Assembly (NCBI RefSeq): GCF_016772475.1
Contig: NZ_CP068595.1
Location: 6,758,001-6,822,000 of the forward strand
Length of the DNA stretch: 64,000 nucleotides
Source of the DNA: Paenibacillus sonchi
GTDB taxonomy: Bacteria > Bacillota > Bacilli > Paenibacillales > Paenibacillaceae
Direction: 5' to 3'
The position numbers and the translations under genes are program-made. Under the pieces are notes generated by a model. It made no database searches and had not been told where the DNA came from. It saw nothing but the letters and a program-made list of their open reading frames with translations. Positions 20,323 through 29,715 of the stretch are shown one piece after another (position 1 is the stretch's first letter; each line of letters opens with the position of its first letter).

Positions 20323-21065
20323 GTGAGCCACAACACTTTTTTCGACCGGCAGCATGATACCGATTTCATTATGTTCTCGGTTTCGCATTGGATCGCTGTA
20401 TCTTTAGTCGCATGTTTCTGTGTGATACTCTTTGGCCTGCGCCAGACCATCCGTTCCAACCCGGGACTTAAGCAGTCTGTCCGCCTGCTGCTTGTTGCTG
20501 TGCTGCTGTTCTCCGAGGGCGGTCTGCAACTGTGGTACATCACTCAGGAGGTCTGGAAAAAGGGAATTCCCTGCCGCTGGAACTATGCGGGATCACGCTG
20601 CTCTTATCCATTGTGATGCTGCTTACCCGGAGCCGTCTGCTGTACTCCTTTCTTTATTTCGCGGGAATCGGCGGTGCATTTATTGCGCTGCTTACACCCA
20701 ATCTGGTGTATCCTTTTCCCCATTTCCGCTTCCTGCTGTTTTTCGCCGCCCACGGCGGGATTATTCTGGCATCGCTGTACATGACCTGGATAGAGGGGTA
20801 TAAGCCAACCTGGAAATCGCTGTTCTTCACCATGCTCTGCCTCAATATCGCGGCAGCCGCCGTCTATGCGGCAGACCGGATTCTCGGGGCCAACTATATG
20901 TTTCTGGCGCACAAGCCGGGCACGTTTTCAGTATTGGATTATTTCGGTCCCTACCCGTACTATCTGCTGGTGGAAGAGGCGTTTGCCTTTGTGGTATTTC
21001 TCCTGATGTATCTTGTGTTCTTCTGGCTTCCGCAGCGTCTGAATGCCCGTAAAAATAAGCCGTGA
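20323..21065 (+). CDS. YwaF/TIGR02206 family membrane protein (frameshift near 20569-20571)
   Basis: A polytopic protein of 247 aa after repair, starting at GTG 20323 behind AAGGGGG. About six membrane helices are seen. The family signatures are the N-terminal FDRQHDTDFIMFSVSHWIAV, the central ITQEVWKKG followed by LPLELCGITLLLSIVMLL, and HGGIILASLYMTWIEGYKP. The two halves lie in different frames; one C is missing in CCC at 20569-20571, giving GIPLPLELCG when restored. Function unknown; some Bacillus homologues are called YwaF. A product with only the first half would lack four helices, so the break is most likely a sequence error. Confidence 0.85.
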
Positions 21066-21101
21066 ACACACGCTGCGACCGGCAGAACAACGCAAAACGC
21101 C

Positions 21102-21133
21102 AAAAAGCAGACCTCCATACCGGAAGTCTGCTT
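21102..21133 (-). terminator. Terminator of the ppiB transcript
   Basis: Minus-strand stem AAGCAGAC / GTCTGCTT around a twelve-base loop, then TTTT. It lies 38 bases after the ppiB stop and between convergent genes, and may work for both strands. Confidence 0.7.
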
Positions 21134-21170
21134 GCGGGTAGTAAACGGGAAAAGCCCGATATATTAACAA

Positions 21171-21602
21171 TTACGCTTCGATAATTTCCACCGAAGTCAT
21201 TTTGTCGCGTCCCTGGAAAGCATCAACCTTGTCCATGCCTTCCACCACTTTGCCGAATACAGTGTGTACACCGTCAAGATGCGGCTGTGGAGCGTAGCAG
21301 ATATAGAACTGGCTTCCGCCTGTGTTCTTGCCGGCATGCGCCATAGCCAGGGTACCGCGCTCATGCTTGTTCGGGTTGATTTCGCAGTCGATGGTGTAGC
21401 CTGGGCCGCCGGAGCCTGTACCATTTGGACAGCCGCCTTGTGCTACAAAACCCGGGATTACGCGGTGAAAGACCAGACCGTTGTAGAAGCCTTCTTTTGC
21501 CAGCTTTTCAAAGTTGGCCACCGTGTTGGGTGCATCCTTTTCGAACAGATCCAGCAGCACGACGCCGCCATTTTCGAGAGTAATTTTCGCTTGCTTTGCC
21601 AT
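21171..21602 (-). CDS. ppiB: Peptidyl-prolyl cis-trans isomerase B (cyclophilin)
   Basis: A 143-residue cytosolic cyclophilin with no signal peptide. Active-site segments are all present: [19 protein letters not shown] (catalytic Arg of FHRV), [19 protein letters not shown] and [17 protein letters not shown]. It speeds proline isomerisation in protein folding. AAAGGGG lies before the ATG. The placement next to lysA and the spoVA genes matches the B. subtilis chromosome order. Confidence 0.96.
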   Translation of the reverse strand: MAKQAKITLENGGVVLLDLFEKDAPNTVANFEKLAKEGFYNGLVFHRVIPGFVAQGGCPNGTGSGGPGYTIDCEINPNKHERGTLAMAHAGKNTGGSQFYICYAPQPHLDGVHTVFGKVVEGMDKVDAFQGRDKMTSVEIIEA

Positions 21603-21677
21603 ATGTAAATACCCCTTTCGAAATAACAGATATGGAACATGTTTATTAGTTTACTATGAAATGACGCACAAAGCAAA

Positions 21678-21705
21678 GCAGGCGGAAGTCCTTCCGCCTG
21701 CCCTA
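21678..21705 (-). terminator. Terminator after lysA
   Basis: Stem GCAGGCGGAAG / CTTCCGCCTGC with a two-base gap in the loop region; on the minus strand it is followed by TTTGCTTTG. It lies between the lysA stop and the ppiB start. The U-tract is weak but the stem is perfect. Confidence 0.65.
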
Positions 21706-21745
21706 TCCTTGTACATTGGCTCCCGCGTCTGCCGCAGAAAATGAC

Positions 21746-23080
21746 TTACTTCGCTACCGTCTGCTTCGCAATGCGCGCCGGAACAATATCGTTTGCGATA
21801 ATGTCCTGATGGCTTTCGCGGCGGACCACAAGGTCGCTCTGCCCGTTCTGTACGAACACCACCGCCGGACGGCGGATACGGTTATAGTTGCTGGCCATGG
21901 AGTAGTTGTATGCCCCTGTGCAGGCCACGGCGAGCAGATCCCCGCTCTCTACCTTTGGAAGCTCCACATCCCAGATCAGCATGTCGCCGCTCTCGCAGCA
22001 TTTGCCGGCAATCGAAACCGTTTCTTCATTCGGTTCTGATGCACGGTTGGCCAGCAGAGCCTCATATTTGGATTCATAAAGCGCCGGACGCGGATTATCC
22101 GTCATCCCGCCGTCAACGGCAACATATTTGCGCACGCCGGGAATCTCCTTGTTCGTGCCCACGGTGTACAGCGTAGTTCCGGCATCGCCCACAATGCTGC
22201 GGCCCGGCTCTACCCAGATTTGCGGGAGCTTCTCGCTAATGCCGGTAAAATGCGTCTTCACGGCACCTGTGATGGCGGCCACATATTCGGATACCTGCAG
22301 CGGTGTATCGCCTTCGACATACCGGATACCAAAGCCTCCGCCGAGATTAACCACCGGGAATTCTACACCCAGTTCTTCCTTCACTTTGCGGGTAAATCCG
22401 GCAATACGCTCAACCGCCAGCTCAAAACCCTCGGTTTCAAAAATCTGTGAGCCGATATGCGAATGAACGCCCAGCAGCTGCAGATTGCTTTGTGCCGAGG
22501 CGAGTTTTACCGCTTCCTGTGCAGCGCCGTTTCCAATATCGAAGCCGAATTTCGAATCGGTCTGGCCGGTGGAGGCATACGCATGGTGGGCATGCGCCTC
22601 TACACCCGGAGTGACGCGCAGCAGGATGTTCACTGTGACTTCCTTGCGCAGGGCAATGGCCTGCAGCATGTGCAGCTCCACCAGATTATCGGCTACGAAG
22701 CAGCCGATCCCGGCATCAATCGCCATTTCGATCTCATCCGGCGTTTTGTTGTTGCCGTGAAAATGGATGCGTTCAGCCGGAAATCCCGCCTGCAGCGCGG
22801 TGTACAGCTCACCGTCGGACACAACGTCCAGCGATAGTCCTTCCTCGTCAGCCAAACGGCACATTGCCATTACTGAGAAGGCTTTGCTGGCGTAGGCAAC
22901 CTGGAACCCGAGACCGGATGCGGTAAAAGCCTCCATGTACTCGCGGCAGCGGCGGCGGACTAATTGCTCGTCCACTATATACAGCGGGGTACCATATTCC
23001 GCCTTCAATTCAGTCACATCACATCCGCCGATCTCCAGATGATTGGCATCATTAATTCGGCTCGTCCCGTGTAAAAACAT
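21746..23080 (-). CDS. lysA: Diaminopimelate decarboxylase
   Basis: 444 aa, a PLP enzyme of the alanine-racemase fold that makes L-lysine from meso-diaminopimelate. The PLP lysine is in QVAYASKAFSVMAM; further landmarks are HFHGNNKTPDE, LGVHSHIGSQIFE, VNLGGGFGIRY, WVEPGRSIVGDAGTTLY and the C-terminal CCESGDM with the active-site Cys of the partner subunit. GGAGG precedes ATG 23080. It lies just downstream of the spoVA-type genes, as in B. subtilis, and may be partly co-transcribed in the forespore while also having its own vegetative promoter. Confidence 0.96.
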   Translation of the reverse strand: MFLHGTSRINDANHLEIGGCDVTELKAEYGTPLYIVDEQLVRRRCREYMEAFTASGLGFQVAYASKAFSVMAMCRLADEEGLSLDVVSDGELYTALQAGFPAERIHFHGNNKTPDEIEMAIDAGIGCFVADNLVELHMLQAIALRKEVTVNILLRVTPGVEAHAHHAYASTGQTDSKFGFDIGNGAAQEAVKLASAQSNLQLLGVHSHIGSQIFETEGFELAVERIAGFTRKVKEELGVEFPVVNLGGGFGIRYVEGDTPLQVSEYVAAITGAVKTHFTGISEKLPQIWVEPGRSIVGDAGTTLYTVGTNKEIPGVRKYVAVDGGMTDNPRPALYESKYEALLANRASEPNEETVSIAGKCCESGDMLIWDVELPKVESGDLLAVACTGAYNYSMASNYNRIRRPAVVFVQNGQSDLVVRRESHQDIIANDIVPARIAKQTVAK

Positions 23081-23200
23081 TTGCGCAGTCCTCCAATTTC
23101 TGTGGAAATTCTTGTTCCACCCTATCTATTTAGTGTATTCAGTATAACAGACAGTGGGAACTCCATTGAATGGACTAATTTGCAGTTGATTTGTATTTTC

Positions 23201-25654
23201 CTACGATTTGTTTTTCTTCTCCTGAACCGGCGGCATCCGTGTATTGTCCCTTGTTTTGTTGAAGGAAGGCCTAGTTTTGGAGTTAAGCACGGGCTGGCGA
23301 ATAATGATCTCCCCCATCGCCTTTGCATTAAATGGTATAAACGGCCACATATATGATGAATTGTAGGAGCGGTTCGTCGTGAGCAGGATTACGAGCAGTG
23401 TTGTGCCGATCATAAAGCCCTGCACCTGGAATGCGGCCACGGCGAGCAGCAGCACAAGCCTGACAGTCCGGTTAGCCAGCCCCAGCTCGTAGCTGGGCGT
23501 GGCGAACATCCCGATGGAAGCGACCGCCATGTAGAGCACGACCTCATTAACGAAAAGGCCGGTCTGAACAGCAATGTCCCCCACCAGGATGGCGGCAATT
23601 AGACCCATAGCCGAGCCTAACGGAGTCGGTGTATGCACGGCGGCCATGCGCAGGAGATCGACCCCAAGCTCTACAAGGAGAAACTGGGCGAGAAGCGGAA
23701 TTTTAGCCATTTTCTGCGGCCCGATGAATTCAAGCATCGGCGGTTTAAGCTCCGGATGGATCACGAGCAGCATCCACAGCGGAAGCAGGAACATGGAAGC
23801 AAAAATCCCGATGAACCGCACCCAGCGCAGATAGGTGCCCATAAATGGTGTCTGGCGGTTCTCTTCCGCATGCTGGCACAAATCAAAAAAGGTGGTCGGC
23901 AAAACCATGACGCTCGGAGAAGTATCAACGAAAATCACTACCCGGCCTTCAAGCAGATGGGAAGCCACAACATCCGGACGCTCCGAATACCGCACCAGCG
24001 GATAAGGATTCCAGCCTCCGCCCACGATCGCCTCCTCGAGCTGCTTGTCCGCAAGCGGGATTCCATCAATGTTCACATCCTTAATTTTATCGGTCACAGC
24101 CTTCACCTGGGTCTTGTCAACGATATCGTCAATGTAGGCCACACAGACATCCGTACGGGTCCGGCGGCCCACCTGATGCATCTCAAATTTCAACCCAGGG
24201 TCCCGGACACGCCTTCTGACCAGCGCAATATTGCTCAGCAGCGTTTCCGTGAACCCGTCGCGCGCACCCCGCACTACCCGTTCAATGCTCGGCTCATCCG
24301 GATTGCGTGAGGGATAGGAGCGGGTGTCCATGATGATAACTTCAGTTTCACCTTCCAGGAAGAAAACACTCATTCCCGACAGCACTTTGGTAATACTCTC
24401 GCTGAGGACGTCTCCCTTCTCCACCTGAATGTGGGGAATGTATTCGCCCATAAAGCTGGCCAGCACGTCCGCTGAAATATTCTCCGGAGTGAGATAGGTC
24501 AGGCGCTTCAGAATTTCATCGATGATAATATCCTTGGCGAACCCGCTGATGCACAGCAGCGCCGCCCTCTGTCCGCCAAAGGTCATTTCCCGGAACACTA
24601 CGTCAAAGGATGAATTCAGGCCCATGACCTCGACGAGTGTCTTTTTGGTATCCTCAAGACTAGTCAGGATGTTGTCACTACCCTGCCAGTAAATGATCGA
24701 TTCCTCCAGAGAATCAGACCTTTCAGCGTCGCGTTTCTTTTGGCGCGGATCTTCGTCTTTCTTCGCTTCAGCCCCGCCGGCAGCATTTTTCCTTGCACTT
24801 TTTCCGTTCTCCTCCGGCTGCTCCAGGGTTTTGCCCGCTGCCGCTGCCTTTGGCTGTACAGCGGAAGCTTCTTCATCCTCACCTTGATCTGACTCGTCGC
24901 CAGTCTCTTCGTCATCCCCGAACAATCTGGCAAAAAAACCTTTTTTGCCGCTCTCCGGTTCCTGCGCACCCGGCTCTTCCGAACCTTCTGCATCCTGAGT
25001 ACCCAGTTCATCCGAAGCTTCTGCATCCTGCACGTCCGGGTCCATCCCGCGGTCCCAGCTGAGGCCTCCCTGGCCGGAATCTGCTGCTGCGGACCGGTTC
25101 TCAGAGGCGGCAGTCCCGGATGGGCTTTCATCCCCATATCCGGTTGCACCCGAAGCCTCCCCGCTGTCCTCCCCGCTGCCCACGGTATTGCCGGCTCCGT
25201 GACCGGTACCGCCGGTTCCGGATTCCGCTCCGTCCCCCTCCGGTTCCTCAGCTTCGTCGTCTCTGAACAACGAAGCCAGGAACCCCTCCTTCTTGGGCGG
25301 TTCTGTGCCGGACGCCTTCTCTTCCTCCGCACCCGATGCCTGGCTTTCCTCAGAAGATGCGGTGTCCCCGGCTGCTGAACCGGCCTCCTCTTCGCCTGGC
25401 TCCGACGCCTGCTTCTCCACATTTACTGCATCCAGCTCCGCAGCCGCTTCCATATCCTGTGTCTCTGTCTCTGAACGGCCCGTATCCTCCACGGCAGTTT
25501 CCGTACCTGTCCCTGGACCGGGTGCAGCATTGTCTTCCACACCAGCTGTCGCCTCCGGCCCTTCTTCCATCATCTCCACACTGTCTTTACCGGCTGTTTG
25601 GGTTTTATCTTCTGAAGCCTCGACAGAATATCCGCTGTGAACATACTTAACCAC
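23201..25654 (-). CDS. spoVAF: SpoVAF/GerA-family spore membrane protein with a long acidic N-terminal extension
   Basis: 817 aa. The C-terminal 500 residues, from about 314, are a standard GerAA/SpoVAF protein: DVVFREMTFGGQRAALLCISG, RRRVRDPGLKFE, CVAYIDDIVD, then helices with MLEFIGPQKMAKIPLLAQFL and TPTPLGSAMGL. The first 310 residues are low-complexity, rich in Glu, Asp, Gly, Ser and Ala, and hold two copies of a motif, KKEGFLASLFRDDE (about 119) and KKGFFARLFGDDE (about 233). Usual SpoVAF proteins are near 490 aa. GTG 25654 is chosen because AAGGAGG is seven bases upstream. In Bacillus SpoVAF takes part in ion release during germination. It follows spoVAB by 14 bases. Confidence 0.85.
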   Translation of the reverse strand: MVKYVHSGYSVEASEDKTQTAGKDSVEMMEEGPEATAGVEDNAAPGPGTGTETAVEDTGRSETETQDMEAAAELDAVNVEKQASEPGEEEAGSAAGDTASSEESQASGAEEEKASGTEPPKKEGFLASLFRDDEAEEPEGDGAESGTGGTGHGAGNTVGSGEDSGEASGATGYGDESPSGTAASENRSAAADSGQGGLSWDRGMDPDVQDAEASDELGTQDAEGSEEPGAQEPESGKKGFFARLFGDDEETGDESDQGEDEEASAVQPKAAAAGKTLEQPEENGKSARKNAAGGAEAKKDEDPRQKKRDAERSDSLEESIIYWQGSDNILTSLEDTKKTLVEVMGLNSSFDVVFREMTFGGQRAALLCISGFAKDIIIDEILKRLTYLTPENISADVLASFMGEYIPHIQVEKGDVLSESITKVLSGMSVFFLEGETEVIIMDTRSYPSRNPDEPSIERVVRGARDGFTETLLSNIALVRRRVRDPGLKFEMHQVGRRTRTDVCVAYIDDIVDKTQVKAVTDKIKDVNIDGIPLADKQLEEAIVGGGWNPYPLVRYSERPDVVASHLLEGRVVIFVDTSPSVMVLPTTFFDLCQHAEENRQTPFMGTYLRWVRFIGIFASMFLLPLWMLLVIHPELKPPMLEFIGPQKMAKIPLLAQFLLVELGVDLLRMAAVHTPTPLGSAMGLIAAILVGDIAVQTGLFVNEVVLYMAVASIGMFATPSYELGLANRTVRLVLLLAVAAFQVQGFMIGTTLLVILLTTNRSYNSSYMWPFIPFNAKAMGEIIIRQPVLNSKTRPSFNKTRDNTRMPPVQEKKNKS

Positions 25655-25668
25655 ACCATAACCTCCTT

Positions 25669-26094
25669 CTACTGTTGGTATACAAACCAATCAAACAAAG
25701 AGCCGGCCACCTTGCCGCAGACCATCGCCATCAGCAGCCCGAAAAGCAGATGGGTCATACGCAGGCGCTTCGCCAGGATCGGCAGCACATTCAGCACCTC
25801 GGTCAGCGCCGCAGCCAGCATCCCCACAAATACCCCGTCAAACAAGCCTACTCCCAGCTCTACCAGCGGCCCGGCAGAAATCCGCCAATTCCAGAAATCA
25901 GACATGGTGCCGAGCAGGGAGCCCCCGATCATTGCTCCTTCATACCAATGCACTTTATCGTAGGAGGATGTCAGCTGGGCCAGCCGTGGTACCATGTCCA
26001 GTACAATGAAAAGAGCGATTACCCCGCCCCCCACCGCAATGCCTCCGGCAATCCCCAGCACCAGATGCAGCCCCAGCGACAGCTGTGCGGTCAT
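25669..26094 (-). CDS. spoVAB: Stage V sporulation protein AB
   Basis: A 141-residue, four-helix inner-membrane protein. The start LSLGLHLVLGIAGGIAVGGG, then VLDMVPRLAQLTSSYDKVHWYEGAMIGG and EVLNVLPILAKRLRM match SpoVAB. Its ATG overlaps the spoVAA stop (ATGA type), so the two are translationally coupled. In B. subtilis it is one of the membrane proteins of the spoVA operon, active in the forespore and linked to dipicolinate movement, although its exact role is unsettled. Confidence 0.93.
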   Translation of the reverse strand: MTAQLSLGLHLVLGIAGGIAVGGGVIALFIVLDMVPRLAQLTSSYDKVHWYEGAMIGGSLLGTMSDFWNWRISAGPLVELGVGLFDGVFVGMLAAALTEVLNVLPILAKRLRMTHLLFGLLMAMVCGKVAGSLFDWFVYQQ

Positions 26095-26759
26095 GACCTT
26101 TTTCCCCTCTCCGGCCGTCTGGAGGATTCATTGCCATTGTTTTTCATTTTGCTGTACTCCTCGTTGACTACATAGTGGTCAATATTTTTTTGGTAAAGAA
26201 ACATTTCCACTTCAAGCGGAGTTGGCTCTTCATTCCATTTTTTCTTAAAAAGATGGTTGAAAAAAATCACCATGCCAAATCCGATGCCCAGGGAATAGGC
26301 AATTTGAAAGACATACGGATGCTCGTCCCGGCGGCCCGTCAGCATTTCCACAATCCTGACCTGCACCTCCAGCATGCTGACATCCGCATGGAAATTCATA
26401 ATCGTCAAAGCGGAGCCGAAGAACAGCAGCAGCCAGACCAGCACAAACAAGGCAATGGACGGCTTGCGTGCTTCCACCGGCCCTTCTATCTGCACCAGCG
26501 TCCGGCCCTCGCCGATCGGCTGAATGTCGGCCCCGGGCACAAGCTCATGGATCTTGGGAATGACCGTCAGCAGATCAATCAGGATCAGGTTGCCGTCGCT
26601 TTGGACAGGGTCCAGCAGCAGCAGTGAATACAGCGGCTCCCTCCACTCCGGATCAGTAATCAGGTAGGCCACATCACGCAGCAGAACACCTTTGCCTTTG
26701 GGCACCGTCACCCGGTTTTTGAGCTGTATGTAAATAGCGGGAGCCGAATGGGCAGTCAT
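26091..26759 (-). CDS. spoVAA: Stage V sporulation protein AA
   Basis: 222 aa. A soluble N-terminal domain (IYIQLKNRVTVPKGKGVLLRDVAYL, then IDLLTVIPKIHELVPGADIQPIG) is followed by two membrane helices (ALFVLVWLLLFFGSALTIMNFHADVSM and AYSLGIGFGMVIFF), the SpoVAA layout. The start is ATG 26759, seven bases after AGGAGG; the open frame extends 18 codons upstream without a site. Only AA, AB and an AF-type gene are present here. The AC, AD and AEb genes that form the dipicolinate channel core must be elsewhere. Confidence 0.92.
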   Translation of the reverse strand: MTAHSAPAIYIQLKNRVTVPKGKGVLLRDVAYLITDPEWREPLYSLLLLDPVQSDGNLILIDLLTVIPKIHELVPGADIQPIGEGRTLVQIEGPVEARKPSIALFVLVWLLLFFGSALTIMNFHADVSMLEVQVRIVEMLTGRRDEHPYVFQIAYSLGIGFGMVIFFNHLFKKKWNEEPTPLEVEMFLYQKNIDHYVVNEEYSKMKNNGNESSRRPERGKRS

Positions 26760-26822
26760 GTGCGGACACCTCCTACAGGATCTAATGAAAAGCTTCAAAG
26801 TCTTATCTTTCAAGAATAACGG

Positions 26823-26852
26823 TAGTATGGGAGAAAAGGCTTATTTTTACTC
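26823..26852 (-). promoter_or_regulatory. Candidate sigma-G promoter of the spoVAA transcript
   Basis: On the minus strand GAGTA (26848-26852) and CATACTA (26823-26829) are 18 bases apart. CATACTA is a full match to the forespore sigma-G -10 consensus CATWHTA; the -35 has four of five bases. It lies about 65 bases before spoVAA, a known sigma-G gene in Bacillus. Confidence 0.55.
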
Positions 26853-26860
26853 TTGAACAA

Positions 26861-26893
26861 CACAAAAGACAGACCAGGAAAATTCCCGGCCTG
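26861..26893 (-). terminator. Terminator of the ubiB-like gene
   Basis: Minus-strand stem CAGGCC-G-GGAA / TTCC-T-GGTCTG, with one G-U pair and one G-T-type mismatch position, followed by TCTTTTGTG. It lies about 165 bases past the stop of the UbiB-like gene and just before the sigma-G promoter. Confidence 0.5.
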
Positions 26894-27055
26894 CCCTCTC
26901 TTTGCATTATTAATGGATTCAGCCTGCCCCCTCACCCGGCAGACATCCAGCTTTACGCTGCCTTACTATCCGTTCTCTTCACGCATGATCCACTCACCGT
27001 AGTCTTCCTGAGTTCACGTCCCAACGGCCGGGGATTCAAGATTTTCGCTTAAAAA

Positions 27056-29005
27056 TTACTCCTTCATCTGCTTTATATTCCTTACCGCATAGATCGCAAC
27101 CCGTATGAGCAGCACTGCACTAACCACCAGACCGGTGTAACCGAACAGCGTAACAAATTGCGCGCCTTCCCCGCCGCCGCGGTCCCCCAGGTACAGCAAA
27201 CCGATGGAAATCCCACCGAAGGCAGTTCCGGTAAAGGCGAGCAATAGCTGAGAAATCCAGCGGGTGATGAACGAGGCATTGGTTTTGTCAGCAAAAAAAC
27301 CGACCTTGACCGAAACTTCGCCCTTCTCCAGCATGGAAGCCAGATTGTCCAGCCGCCGCGGCAGCTTGCGGATGACAGGCAGCAGCTCCAGCAGTTCGTT
27401 CGCGGCCGTCTGCTTCCAATCGGCGGAGCCTCCGGCCGGCATAAATTCCGGCGAATGCTCCTGCACAAACCTCCGGGCTTCATTCATCAGGCTGAACGAG
27501 GGATTCAATTGCAGCAATGTACCCTCTAGCGTAATCAGTGAACGGAAAGCGCCAGCCACATTAGGATAGAACGAAAACTCAAATTCGGCGATCATCCGGA
27601 ACAGGCCTTGAATGAACGCCTCCGAACCCCCCGCCGGATCATATGCCGTCTGCACCAGCAGTTGGCTGACCGCTTGCTCCAGTCCTTCCTTGTCTACATC
27701 GGGCCGCGACTCAGCCAGCAGCAGCAGCGATTCCATGACGACATAGGTGTTGCGGTGCTCGAATCCGATCAAGAGCCGTTTCAGCGCATCCTGCTGCAGT
27801 GTGCCTAGCCGTCCAACCGATCCGAAATCGAGCAGTGCGGGCGTCCCGTCATTGAGGATGTAGACATTGCCCGGATGGGGATCGGCATGAAAGATACCTT
27901 TGAAAAAAATCTGCTCCAGCACGCAATCAAAAATTTGCCGTTGAACTTCACGGCGGTCAATGCCGCGTGCTTCCAGAAGGGCAGTGCCGCTCTTGACGCT
28001 CATGCCGTCCATATACTCCATTACAAGGATTTTGGCGTTGCTGGCCTCCTTGTAGACATGCGGAATCCTGACCTTAGTCCGGCTGTCTGCCAGGGAAGCC
28101 GACACCTGTGCAAAATTGCGCGCTTCGATCCGAAAGTCAGTCTCCTCCTTCATGGCCTCGGAGAACCCGCGGGCCAGATCCGTAAAGCCAATCTTGCGCG
28201 CCCATACCGATTGGTTCGCCGTCCAGGCGGCAAAGCGCACCAGGATATCAAGATCCCGCTGAAGCGCGGCTGTAATGCGGGGACGAAGCAGCTTGACGAC
28301 AACCTTCTTGCGGTTCTCCCGCAGCACCGCGCGGTGAACCTGCCCGATGGAGGCTGCGGCAAGCGGCTCCATTTCGAATTCGAGGAACATCTCGTCCTTC
28401 GGCTGCGGCAGCTCCTTGTTCAGAATTGCCTCCACTTCCGCTGTGGTCAGACGGGAGACATTCTCCTGCAGCTTTGACAATTCATTGATAAATTCGGCAG
28501 GCAGCAGGTCCGAGCGGGTCGAGAGCACCTGGCCGAATTTGATGAAGAAGCCGCCGCAGTCTTCCAGCGTCCTGCGCAGCGAAACCGCGAGCCGCTCATA
28601 CGACTCCGGCGTTCGTCTGGCCGACAGATTGCGGCCTACGCCATGCCTCAGTGCAATGATCAGCACCTGGATATACCGGCGCTGCCTTTGCCACCAGGCC
28701 GCGAACCTGCGGAACGGATTCCTGATCCCGCTGCTCCGTTCGCCAATGGGCAGTGGATCGAACATCTCGAACAGCAAATAAAAGAGCATGGACACCACAA
28801 CCATAGAAACGAGCCATATCCAGCCATCGGCCCCAAAGGAATCCGGATCACGGCCGCGCAAGTAGCCAAACCAGTAAATGGCCGTGGTGGCAATGACGCT
28901 GGCGAGAGCGGCCAGAATCTGTTTTTTCAGGCTGATTTTTGTTCCGGTCAACCGGCTGATAGCCATTGACATGATGACGGCCAGGAGAATCAATTGGAAA
29001 CCCAT
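27056..29005 (-). CDS. AarF/UbiB/ADCK-family atypical kinase
   Basis: 649 aa. Two N-terminal membrane helices (about 1-85) come before the kinase-like domain. This has the family marks: GGFFIKFGQVLSTRSDLLP (KxGQ), PLAAASIGQVHRAVL (alanine-rich loop), VVVKLLRP (the lysine), FHADPHPGNVYI (catalytic loop) and LLDFGSVGRL (metal Asp). Two further helices end the protein. UbiB proteins act in quinone or lipid metabolism, with ATPase rather than protein-kinase activity shown for some. This organism probably uses menaquinone, so the substrate is not known. The gene stands alone after a good ribosome binding site. Confidence 0.9.
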   Translation of the reverse strand: MGFQLILLAVIMSMAISRLTGTKISLKKQILAALASVIATTAIYWFGYLRGRDPDSFGADGWIWLVSMVVVSMLFYLLFEMFDPLPIGERSSGIRNPFRRFAAWWQRQRRYIQVLIIALRHGVGRNLSARRTPESYERLAVSLRRTLEDCGGFFIKFGQVLSTRSDLLPAEFINELSKLQENVSRLTTAEVEAILNKELPQPKDEMFLEFEMEPLAAASIGQVHRAVLRENRKKVVVKLLRPRITAALQRDLDILVRFAAWTANQSVWARKIGFTDLARGFSEAMKEETDFRIEARNFAQVSASLADSRTKVRIPHVYKEASNAKILVMEYMDGMSVKSGTALLEARGIDRREVQRQIFDCVLEQIFFKGIFHADPHPGNVYILNDGTPALLDFGSVGRLGTLQQDALKRLLIGFEHRNTYVVMESLLLLAESRPDVDKEGLEQAVSQLLVQTAYDPAGGSEAFIQGLFRMIAEFEFSFYPNVAGAFRSLITLEGTLLQLNPSFSLMNEARRFVQEHSPEFMPAGGSADWKQTAANELLELLPVIRKLPRRLDNLASMLEKGEVSVKVGFFADKTNASFITRWISQLLLAFTGTAFGGISIGLLYLGDRGGGEGAQFVTLFGYTGLVVSAVLLIRVAIYAVRNIKQMKE

Positions 29006-29640
29006 TGTTCCACTCCTTTGTCGTAAGTCGGGTTATATCAGGTTAACTTTGCCTCTATAGTTATACAAGCAGTGCTCCTGAGGTTTACCTCATTGTATCA
29101 GAAGCAGCGGCCAATGGTTTAGATTCAAATCAAATAGATAACCTGCGTCCCCCATTACGCTCAACTGTGCTGCCATCTCTGGGTCTTTGCTGAACAAAAT
29201 CACCCTGGCGGGTGAATAGCAACACGAAGCTTACGGCCGCAGGGATTCCCCACCGCTCCAAAATCAACGGAGGCATGCTGAAGACGGACCGCCCCATTCC
29301 TTCACGATCGATCCCCAGCCGTTGCGGACAGGACAGCCGTTATGGATAGAAGATTCGTCTATTCCGCAGGGCAACGGACTGAGATGACTCTATTTGTCCC
29401 CTTTCCCCTTTATTCCAGGCTCCATCGAACGATATAACGGCTCCTGAGTCCGTAACTGCTGAAAAAGTAAGGTTTTTGGCAAAATAAGGGCTCCTCTGTC
29501 CGCATCAGTCTGCGGATGGGGCCCAATCCTCCTGCATCACTTATATCCTCTGAGGCTTCCAAGATATCCACACTTTTTTACACTGTATAATTTCCTATAC
29601 GGGGTAAGTCGCTTCCCCCAAAACATATAAATTCTGATCT
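29006..29640. repeat. Long intergenic region with four ATAACGGCTCCTNNGTCCG-like repeats
   Basis: No coding potential is seen in about 640 bases. Four related units occur: 29324-29343 and 29375-29395 (inverted, GCGGACAGGACAGCCGTTAT and CGGACTGAGATGACTCTATT), then 29434-29453 (ATAACGGCTCCTGAGTCCGT) and 29484-29503 (ATAAGGGCTCCTCTGTCCGC). Two lie in each orientation, so the transcript could fold on itself. This looks like a dispersed intergenic element of the genus, not a gene. Confidence 0.5.
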
Positions 29641-29642
29641 TT

Positions 29643-29680
29643 AAAAAAAATGCCTCCCGGCCATTTGGCCAAGGAGGCAT
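29643..29680 (-). terminator. Terminator of the EamA transporter gene
   Basis: Minus-strand stem ATGCCTCC-TT-GGCC / GGCC-GG-GAGGCAT with a four-base loop, then a run of eight T. It lies 36 bases after the stop codon. A strong intrinsic terminator. Confidence 0.88.
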
Positions 29681-29715
29681 CTTCTTGGTGCATCAGTGCC
29701 CTGGGGTCACTCCCC

